This document shows positions 56,001 to 64,000 of a DNA stretch of 64,000 nucleotides, in pieces; the stretch's first letter is position 1; every line of letters starts with the position of its first letter. Source of the stretch: Mermis nigrescens (Eukaryota > Nematoda > Enoplea > Mermithida > Mermithidae). The notes beneath the pieces are model-generated. The model had not been told where the DNA came from. It did no database searches and saw only the letters and a program-made list of their open reading frames with translations. The DNA lies in the NCBI GenBank assembly GCA_036768485.1, contig JAVLUZ010000142.1, positions 18,907,735 to 18,971,734 of the forward strand, read 5' to 3'. The position numbers and the translations under genes are program-made.

Positions 56001-56325
56001 CTGTAGAATTCATCGCTCTATAATCCTATGCTGTTCAATTGATCGAGTCATCAATACTCAGTTGTGCACATGCCGTGATAAAAAGGTCCCAAAATTTGTC
56101 CTAAAATGAATCTAAAATTTGTTACACAAAAACTTTACACCTTCTTTACACAGTAAGTTTTGAGTTTCAAGAAAAACAAAAAAACAAGGGCAGCGAATTT
56201 TTTATTATCTTTCTTTTAAAAAAATCGCACCTTCCAGAAATGTCCCGTTATAGCTGTAGGGGGGTGCACAGGTGTTAGGGGTACCCAAGTATATTCTAGG
56301 TACGCGCTAACGCGCTACCTATGAT
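53093..56325 (+). repeat. 3.2-kb repeat, copy 2
   Basis: Second copy of 11504-14737, with the foldback head (right arm ends near 53909), ~270-bp GTGTAAA units and the terminal hairpin. It sits in the Nup107 intron between the exons at 50480 and 56768, on the opposite strand to the gene. Confidence 0.85.
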
Positions 56326-56550
56326 CTATATTAATATTTTAGAATTTTTTAAAATTTTATCTTAATAGCATGGAGCTCGCCAAGATACGCTCAAAAGTGC
56401 CTTTATTTTTGCCTGTTATAATGATTCTAAAGATATCTGAACTCAAAATTTTAGACTATCAGTCAATCTTTTTACGAAAGGGGCCAATCAACCTTCTTTC
56501 TCGAAAGTTGGACGGGCTGGACCTCAGGCCATTGCCCAGGTATGCTTACA

Positions 56551-56727
56551 AATGGTGGTATGGCGAAAAAACAGCATTTTCCAACGTTTCTCATCGATCA
56601 CTATCCATTGGCATCAAAAATTGCGAAATAATAGAAAACAATTTCAAAAATTGAATTCTGGGGGGGGTTATTTTGATTTATGGGGGTGGATACCCCATCC
56701 AACCCCACCTCTCCACGCCCAGATATG
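56551..56727 (-). mobile_element. MITE family A copy, one end missing
   Basis: AATGGTGGTATGGCGAAAAA ... CGCCCAGATATG; the CATAGGTGGGCAGC end is lost. Confidence 0.7.
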
Positions 56728-56767
56728 TCCCTCACCCCCACCCTATGTGCATGTATGCGCCTGAAAC

Positions 56768-57002
56768 ATTCCGGATTAACGCAGCAAGAGCTTTTCCTGT
56801 CAAAATATCTGTTATTAACAAATGAAAAAAGGCTTGAATGCTTTTCCTGTTGTTTCTAAGCCATTGAATACCGCAAAACACGTGTGAGAGCGACTGTGAT
56901 TGGCTAATTTTTTTGAAAAATTGTTCTGGAAAAGATTTTATGCATTCCGCGCCCTCTGACAAATCCTTCGCTTTGGCAATTCGAACAAATAATTTTTCTG
57001 GC
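56768..57002 (-). CDS. nup107: Nup107 copy A, most upstream exon seen
   Basis: Acceptor AATATTTTCAG; the open frame encodes PEKLFVRIAKAKDLSEGAEC, then VFCGIQWLRNNRKSIQAFFH and ILTGKALAALIRN. A helix of the LAKEADL type, followed ~40 residues later by I-x-WL and a basic, Ala-rich amphipathic helix, is the order found in Nup107 upstream of the EWF region. It enters with one base completing a codon. The end is placed at AAT|GTTTCA, a weak donor. The ~650 residues normally encoded upstream were not found before the duplicate begins at 59535, so copy A may be 5'-truncated. Confidence 0.7.
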
Positions 57003-57962
57003 CTGAAAATATTTAAGCTATGTTGTTTGATGTCCCTGGTTGATTTTTGAGAAAAATTTAAATTAAATATTTACAAACTGATCGTGTGAAGCTCGAAAAT
57101 AAGAATTATTTATTCGCGGATTTGTGATGTTAATACACGGATCGGTTTTAGGTTGTTTTGAGTGCAAATAATAGTTATAATAAATATTAGTTATGCGCTG
57201 TTAAATTCGAAAATGCTGGTTAAAGTGATGTATTGCTCATAAATCAAATATTTACCGTTACGGGTGCAAGGGGTGGGGAAGGTTATTTGACCCCGGGCTA
57301 TATCAGGAAAAATCTTTGCTGAATACAAAAATCCGTGACAAGGACACGGAAATTTATAAAGTAAATCTGGCCTTTCCCACTTATGGGGTTTGACTGCAGG
57401 TCAGGTGTACATTCATATATGTAAAATGGACATTAGGGGGTTCCTTCCTATTCAATTTTGATTGCCACCCCGTCCTGCCGGAGGCTGAAACTTTTGACCA
57501 CTATCCCTCCACTTTTGCTAGCAATTAGCTGTTTAGTCATTTTTACATGCTCTTCGCCATTTTTGGCCAAAAATTGGAAGTCATTCCCTAGTGGGGATGG
57601 CCGACTACCCCCTCCGAAGTACTCAAAAATTGGAATGTGCAAAATGTACAATGACTTTTGGGTTATCTTTGTGCATGTACGACTAGGCACGTCCGGGCAG
57701 GTCTTGCCATCGCCGCACGCCCGGGCATGTTTAGGCAAGCCGGGGCGCAACTCCACTTATGTTATATCATTACAGAGCTATAGAATAGGGTTCCTAGGGG
57801 GCCACGCTATACTAAGGCCACGAGTGCAAACGGACCTTGTACAACAACAAAAAGACACTGATCAATGAACGGATTTATAGGGGTGATGAGGGGATGCTTA
57901 CGTCTTCAAAAAATATTTGGACGCAATAGCAAATAGGTCGATGCGTTTTCTTTATGCTGTAC
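57003..57962. other. Intergenic or intronic sequence with family H-like fragments
   Basis: 57300-57355 and 57630-57870 carry pieces like family H (CTTTGTGCATGTAC, GTGCAAACGGACCTTGTACA). Both strands show open frames without splice support. Confidence 0.4.
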
Positions 57963-57970
57963 GCTACTGT

Positions 57971-58155
57971 CAGGGGCGGATTTAGGGGGGGGGGGCGGGG
58001 GGGGAGGGGCGGCCGCCCCCTCCATTGGCCCAAAATAGTGCGCAAAGTTAAACATTTTTGAGCGATTTTCAGCCATTTTCGGGTTTAAACGGCTAATTTT
58101 TCCGCCCAAGTCAGGGTTCCGCCCCCCCCTTAGGAAAATCCTAGATCCGCCACTG
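57971..58155. mobile_element. MITE family B, exact 8-bp TSD
   Basis: CAGGGGCGGATTTAGGGGGG ... TAGATCCGCCACTG flanked by GCTACTGT on both sides. Confidence 0.92.
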
Positions 58156-58589
58156 GCTACTGTTATCGCGGCTTTTAAATTTTTCTGTCGCCTCTAGCCG
58201 AAATAGTATTCCCCAGTGTCACTGACTGCTTTAAGCTGATTTTTCACGTTAGGAGGGTTGTTTTTGTGTAGAAAAAGGCTTTTCTTTTTTTACCGAGATT
58301 TCTCATGTTGTACACCCATAATTCAAACAATTTTTGCCGATACTTTTAGAGATTTTAAAATTTTTAGCTCTATTCAGACTATCAAGAGGCGAAAAAAACC
58401 GTTTCGCGTAGAATGGGCGGATTTTTCGGACAAACTTACACTCTTAGAAAAATTCCGACTTGCACCCATAGACGCCTAGCGTATTCCCTCTACGGGCAGC
58501 CATAGAGCTTTTCTGATTTTTATATAAAAAAATTGATACAAATATGCGCTAAAATAGCGAGTATCAAACTGGCATGCACATCTTGGAAA

Positions 58590-58930
58590 TTCTGTGGGAG
58601 GGGTGTCAAATTCTAAAGTTTCTTTTTGGGGCCCAAAAAATGGTGGACATGTGTCAAAAACGTCGTTTTTCGGCGTTTCGGACAAGTCCAAATATTTTTA
58701 GAGCGTAAAAACAAAAAATTTCGAAAAAAATCGAACAAATCGAACGGAACATTGTCAAAAAACTGTGTAAATGGCGCAAAGTGCGACGCTTTTGATCAAA
58801 TAGATGGCCAAAAACGCTTAAAACGTCACTTTTCTGCGAGTTTTTTGAAACATTTTATGAACTTTCGGAAAATCGTGAATTTCATGATGGATCAAAAATT
58901 TTCGGGGATGGAAACTTTTCTAAAAGGCTG
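58590..58930. repeat. Dispersed repeat family E copy
   Basis: CAAAAACGTCGTTTTTCGGC, AAAAATCGAACAAATCGAAC and AAAAACGCTTAAAACGTCAC parallel the copies near 34600 and 33350. Confidence 0.45.
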
Positions 58931-59255
58931 AAAAGGCTATGTATGATAGACAAATAACGTTGATCTTCTGCATCCTATCTTTTTTTAATTGCACTTTTGA
59001 AGAAAATGTTAGATTTTTATGCTTTTTTAATTGCAATTTTGCTTCATTTTTACCAGATAGTTTCATATTTTATGTTCCGGGTTTCTGGGGGGATGTGGCC
59101 TGGATCTTTAATCTTTGGCCCTTTGCACGTCGGGCTACGCCCTATCGGAGCATCCTGGATAAACCACTCATTTTAGCTGCACAATTTCGCAATGTTATTC
59201 ATATTTTTTAATTTTATTTTATCGTTATCACATTGTACGTCATATTTTAGCCTAC

Positions 59256-59388
59256 AGTATCCCAAAATCGAGCGGTCGATGTACGGCTCATTCGCGGCAA
59301 TGTGCTGACCGCATTGGCAAGTTTCCCGCGTTGAGAGGACAATTTATGGGCGCGTTGCGTCGGTGCCTGCGAATCAATCTTCGATCGA
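59256..59388 (-). other. GC-rich open segment, possible exon
   Basis: Minus-strand frame rich in Arg/Ser/Lys (KIDSQAPTQRAHKLSSQRGK, ending TSTARFWDT) between a weak CTAAAAG acceptor and a GATACT|GTAGGC donor. A basic disordered stretch would suit a nucleoporin N-terminus, but no motif ties it to Nup107. Confidence 0.3.
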
Positions 59389-59708
59389 CTTTTAGCGTAC
59401 GTATTGTCGCAAAATTATAAATTTTATAAAATTTTAAAATTTTTATTATTAATTAAAAAATTGAAATTTTTATTTTTTTGCCTAATTTTGGCAGTGTTGT
59501 GGCAAGTTTTGGTCAAAAATCGAAGGTGAAAAATCCTCTTAACCCCTTTTAAGCGTGAAAAATTCTGCTGAAACGGGGTTTGGGGGCCTCACCCTGATGG
59601 GTCCTACTTTGGGGATCCCGGATCCGGCACTTTGGATCGTCTCCGTTTCCGGGTTTTACTCATCGTTTCGGTTTCCGGATTTTACCCACTGCCTAAAACG
59701 CTGCAAAC

Positions 59709-59782
59709 TCCCGCATAGCTCAGTGGTAAAACGTCTGCTTGTCGTCGGAATAACTCGAGTTCGATTCCAGCCGCGATAGGTT
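59709..59782 (+). repeat. tRNA-derived (SINE-like) module, copy in duplication B
   Basis: TAGCTCAGTGGTAAAACG and GAGTTCGATTCC as at 39582, with a few substitutions. Confidence 0.7.
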
Positions 59783-60495
59783 TTATTTAGCGCCTTTATT
59801 GTAGTATTTTCCAGCACTGATTAATTGCCTGAATTAAGTTGATATGGGCGTATTAGTTCATTAAAATTGGAAAATTCTAGCCACTCGTTCTCAGTGTGCT
59901 GATCTGCCGAATTACAGTAATCCATGTTGTTTCGCTTACAATATCCCTTGAAAAAATTTACTTGAAAGCTCTCGAATGAACGAAACAGACTACTGGTAAT
60001 CAACCTTCAACCGTAGAATTATAATAGTAAACGGAGGCAGTAATGGTTACAAAACTGTAATCAGGCATCCTAACGGTTTTGTATGGTAGAGTCTCATATG
60101 CTCTCAGACTTTAGAATTCTGCATCATAATTCCCAGAAAATTTACCGTTCTTGTATTCTGGGAAGGGTTTTACCCCAACCACCATGTGCATGCCTGTTAT
60201 GAGTGATGAGTATTCATGGAAATACAGTAGAATCACTCCTTTTACCGCTTTTAGCACAAATTTATAGGTTTCAAAAAATTCCGGCTATTTAGAGCTGAAA
60301 TATATTTTTAATTCTATATGTAGTTTTCCAAATTTTTTAATTTCAGTCGTTGCTAAATTTTTGAGAAAATTTCTTTCAATTTTAAATATTTTCCAAAAAA
60401 AATTTTGATACAAATCATGATAAATTTGTATGTAGGCTTTTATGCGCTGAATAGCGATAAACAAATGAACGTTGATAAAACAATGCAGTGTAGCA

Positions 60496-60621
60496 TCAAA
60501 ATGACTGATCCGCGTTTGAATCGTTGTCGTATCCCAAAAAATCCTTATCAGCTTCCAAAGCTTCGGTTGAACACTCGGCAAGCTTTGACAAAAATAAGCG
60601 CAAGTGATCGGTGGAAAATTC
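60496..60621 (-). CDS. nup107: Nup107 copy B, last exon
   Basis: The same 126-nt exon as 40575-40700 with the same acceptor and stop. Two residues differ (Gln to His at position 6, Val to Ala near the end, SNADQSF). Intact frame and splice site suggest it is, or recently was, functional. Upstream exons of this copy would lie beyond 64000. Confidence 0.85.
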   Translation of the reverse strand, partial: EFSTDHLRLFLSKLAECSTEALEADKDFLGYDNDSNADQSF

Positions 60622-60875
60622 CTATAAAATAAAGAGAACAGTGAGTAAATGTGTAAACAGTGTAAAGTTATAGAAAGTATCTCAAAAACGCCTATATAAG
60701 GCATATGTATAATAAAGTGTAAAGCAAACAAGGCCTCAAACCGCACCTTAGTTCTGATTCGACGTACTTTGTTTATGTATCGAAACTTAATTGGTCTAAA
60801 GAGTAAGTGGACGGAACACCGTTTAAAAACGAGGCAGTGTAAACAAATGTATTTCTATTTACAATGAATACCCGG

Positions 60876-61049
60876 CAGGCACGTCGCTGGCCGTCCTATT
60901 TTGGAGGGGAACCAACACCAATTTTGGGGGACTAAGCTAAAAAAGGCCAAAAATAGCTCAGAATAACGTGTGTAAAGTCATTTTTTCCGATTTTTCTGAA
61001 TTTCAAGGGGGAATCCGGACCCCCCATTCCCTCTACAGCTAGGTGCCTG
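60876..61049. mobile_element. MITE family F, copy B of a shared insertion
   Basis: CAGGCACGTCGCTGG ... CAGCTAGGTGCCTG flanked by ATACCCGG/ATACCCGA; orthologous to 40955-41128. Confidence 0.87.
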
Positions 61050-61061
61050 ATACCCGAAACT

Positions 61062-61264
61062 AAGATTTTTCAAAAGATTAAAAAATGGCCTTAAAAATGA
61101 AAATATGGCGAAAAACATCATTTTTCAACGTTTCTCATCGAGCACTATCCATTGACATCAAAAAAAATTCGAAAAAAACAAAAAAAAATATAAAAATTGA
61201 ATTCTGGGGGGTATTTTGATTTCTCGGAGGAATGTGCACCCCCGAACCCCTACGCCCAGGTGCG
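61062..61264 (-). mobile_element. MITE family A copy, left-truncated
   Basis: AAGATTTTTCAAAAGATTAA ... GCCCAGGTGCG. It joins family F directly, whereas in copy A ~0.9 kb separates the corresponding points. Confidence 0.75.
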
Positions 61265-62012
61265 GTTGTGGGCGTATAAATGGAATAAATTGCAACATTA
61301 AAAATGTTAATTAGTCCGCAAAAGTTTGTGCAATGTTTGCGAAACAAAAATTATTCATTTCTTTGATCGAAATTAAGAATTAATTTAAATCAATACATCA
61401 ATGTAGGGTCTAAAGCAGTGATCGAAGAATTTTCATTCCGTTAGACTAGAGTTTTCCATTTTTAAGATAAGCGGAAACTTTAAATAAACAATATTGAAAT
61501 ATACTACAGAGATGAATTATTATTAAATGAATGTAAAAAGTGAATAAAAACAAACCACTCAAATAGCATTAAAACTACGTTATTAGACAGTTTTTAGTCA
61601 AATGTAAAGCATACCAAAAGTTTTCAATTCGCATCTATAATCAGACTCCATTTTGACTCATTTTTCTACAAAAAATTTCAAATTTTTTTTTGATTTTTGG
61701 GATCCAAAATTACCCCCAAAGTTCCACACGCAAATCTGGAAATGAACCCCTCTCAATGTAGTGCAGCGATACTAAACCTCAGTTGCGCTCAGATTTTCCG
61801 CAAAAGTGTAAACTAAGCTGATAAGTCGTTTTAAGATCACGTTAGAAATGATATATGAAACGACCTTTTCCTAACGTTATGCAGAGTTGCTGAATCAAAC
61901 TTAAAAATTCATTCTACGTACCGATTTATCATTAAGGTGTAAACTGGCTAAAAGCGCTCTGAAATAACGCGAGTGATGTAAAGCGCTCTTGCGCAAGATA
62001 TATATGTGTGAC

Positions 62013-63057
62013 CAGACACGTAGCTGGCCGTCCTATTTCGGGGGGACCAACTACCAATCTGTTTGGGGGGGGGCTACGCCAAAAATACCAAAAATAACAC
62101 AAAATAACGTTTACGAAGTCCTATTTTTCCGATTCGTCTAAAGGTGGGGAAAGGGTCCGACCCCCGTCGTTTTTTGCCACTATACAATGAATAATTTTGA
62201 GGTTTTTGAACTTACCTGAAAGAACTAGAAAGATTCAGAACATGAGACATAGTTCATTAGAAAGAACATACAATTTTCTAGCTATTTACTGAAAAAAATT
62301 TTGAAATATGTCAGAAACTCACAGAATAATAGCTGAAAACGTCAAAAGCTACAGTATGACAGCCTTTTTGGCGGCCATATTGAAAAACTGGAATTCTCTA
62401 GTAAATCAGACAAATAGGATACCGTTCGAACGAACTTTTTTTGGGCTTTCTAAAATGTGCTTAAACATTGAAAAATATGGAACATAGCGCCAGTAAAATG
62501 CACACCTTATGCGGGCAGCCATATTGGAAAAAAATTAAATTGGAATTGCAGGACGAACTGTTCAGAAACACGAAAAACAAAAAGGGGTGAAATTCAGAGA
62601 ACAAAAATATCTAACTATTTTGCTATTTATCGAAATATGAAACTTAACCTGTATACTGTAGTGACAAAGCAAAGTTTGAGCACTTTTTTCGAGCCTAGCA
62701 TAATGTAGACATAAGCTAGCTATACTTTTTTTGGCAAAATAATTTCATTTTGAAGTTGTCTATCTAAAACACTTTATTTCCTGAAAATCTGTTCAGTGGT
62801 TGTTGAGTTCATCTCAAAAAACCTCACTCCACTGAAATGAGATATTCAATGGTGAGCAGGTTCATCAGCTTTTACCAACTGCCAAAGTGTAGGCATGTTA
62901 TAACATGAAACATGGACTAATTTTTGAGCAAGCTCAATGAATTGTGATCATTTATTGTATTTATTCTCATAACAAATACCAGCGGATCAAAAGTTAAACT
63001 CATAAATGTACTCAAACTCTCAAATTGTGTGAAAATGACGTGCCCCACATTCCCCAG
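62013..63057. mobile_element. MITE family F variant split by a family G insertion
   Basis: CAGACACGTAGCTGGCCG on the left; the matching right end (CCCCAGAGATACGTGCATG) is displaced by ~0.86 kb relative to copy A. Confidence 0.75.
62173..63036. mobile_element. Family G insertion in duplication copy B
   Basis: Present here but not at the equivalent site 43075 in copy A. Short inverted ends CGTCGTTTT/AAAATGACG. The interior is related to 16190-16800. Must post-date the duplication or have been lost from A. Confidence 0.65.
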
Positions 63058-64000
63058 AGATACGTGCATGTGTATTACGAATTTTCTCACCGTAATGCAG
63101 CATTGCAAACAAAATTTAAAAATTTATTCTGTACACCTAACATTTTTCGTTGCGAACGTGTAAAGTGTGAATGTGCTTTAAAATAACGCAACCTGCGAAA
63201 AGTTACAGCGTGTTAGTAATTGCAGGACTAATTTTCTAAGCGTTACCGGAGCAAAATTTTTTTGGCGAAGTGCCAGAAGATTGGTTTACGGTTCTATCGC
63301 GCTATGATTTAGCGGATCAAGTGTTCAAACAGTAAAACAGCTCTACTAAACCGAGCTTAAGAGATCATTCTGTAGGACGATTTTTTATTGCGAAACGTAA
63401 ACTAGGCTTAGAATCGCCTGAAATAAATACTGCAGGTGGGTGTAAAGTTCAATCTAGTTGAATTTTTCGGTAGGAATCTATCAAATGAAAAGCAGAGTTA
63501 TGAAAAAGAGCCTAAATATATTATTCCGGAAACCAGCTTCTGCCAACCAAAATTTATACATAAGACGGGTTAGTTCAAACGACATGTATCACTTTAAACG
63601 CAGAAATAACTAGAAGTGATCTGTTAAATCTACGAAGAACACAAAACTATGACTCTAGGAAAAAATAATAAATACAGTAGGCACAAATAAGAGCAGCTAA
63701 AGGTTAAAAAAGTTCAAACGGCGGGTGTAAACCAGCGAGTGTAAACTGCCATTATGAATGTAAATTAGCGTGATCCGTCTGCAACCAATAATAACAAGAT
63801 TAGTGCTCACCAATACAGTAAATCTAAGGTGATAAATGAATGATAAATTTTTTATTTTAATAAACCTGAAGTACTAAACCAAACATAAAAAACATAATAG
63901 GCCTGAAGGAAAATTTCAGCCAATAAAATACGGTAATTTTACTTGTTATCAAATTCGTAAGCTTTAAAAAACGTTGGTGAAATCGCAAGAACCTTGCAAG
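63058..64000. other. Intron of Nup107 copy B
   Basis: Conserved with 43100-44000, including GTGTAAA motifs. No exon before the window ends. Confidence 0.5.

Larger units (their letters stand above)
59535..64000 (-). repeat. Segmental duplication, copy B (runs off the window)
   Basis: Homologous to 39410-44000. Its left breakpoint lies within the last satellite unit of a truncated foldback element. Continues to the end of the window. Confidence 0.88.

Noticed and set aside
60285..60746. 153-codon minus-strand ORF
   Set aside because: It overlaps the Nup107 last exon in another frame; the conserved spliced frame explains the openness.

Overview
This window reads as non-coding-rich nuclear DNA of an invertebrate animal. 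It has AT-rich intergenic and intronic sequence, introns with GT/AG borders, many short inverted-repeat transposons with 8-bp target duplications, a retrovirus-like LTR element, satellite arrays and tRNA-derived repeats. There are no bacterial operons, Shine-Dalgarno patterns or long contiguous host ORFs. The species cannot be named from the sequence.

Layout. 1-2.2 kb: a strong hairpin, a GAAGTTC-type satellite and repeat fragments. 2.16-9.09 kb: a minus-strand LTR element with degenerate LTRs, a gag-like region in two overlapping frames, and one intact 1329-codon ORF that joins an envelope-like glycoprotein to a retropepsin. No reverse transcriptase or integrase is visible. 9.09-10.45 kb: a 30-bp minisatellite split by a solo LTR with a TTAT target duplication. 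11.5-14.7 kb and 53.1-56.3 kb: two copies of a 3.2-kb repeat dense in GTGTAAA. 15-23 kb: MITEs, a tRNA-like TIR element and a perfect 27-bp-arm hairpin. 23.1-25.5 kb: three phase-compatible plus-strand exons of an unidentified gene whose last exon runs into a transposon. 25.5-39.9 kb: transposons, many nested, ending in a foldback element (36.1-39.9 kb) built on a ~181-bp satellite.

40.6-57.0 kb holds the main host gene: six minus-strand exons encode the C-terminal part of the nuclear pore protein Nup107. Four of them have matching splice phases and align collinearly with the family C-terminus. The introns are packed with hAT-like MITEs and one 3.2-kb repeat copy. At 59.5-64.0 kb about 4.5 kb is a direct duplicate of 39.4-44.0 kb, including a second, nearly identical Nup107 last exon. 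This suggests a tandem Nup107 duplication continuing past the window, with one breakpoint in the foldback element.

Most of the rest is a dense population of hAT-type non-autonomous elements (families called A, B, C, D, F, GATAAA and H here). Many have exact or near-exact 8-bp target duplications, and nested insertions give a relative order of events. Exon borders are read by eye from splice consensus, open frame and phase and have not been tested against transcripts.
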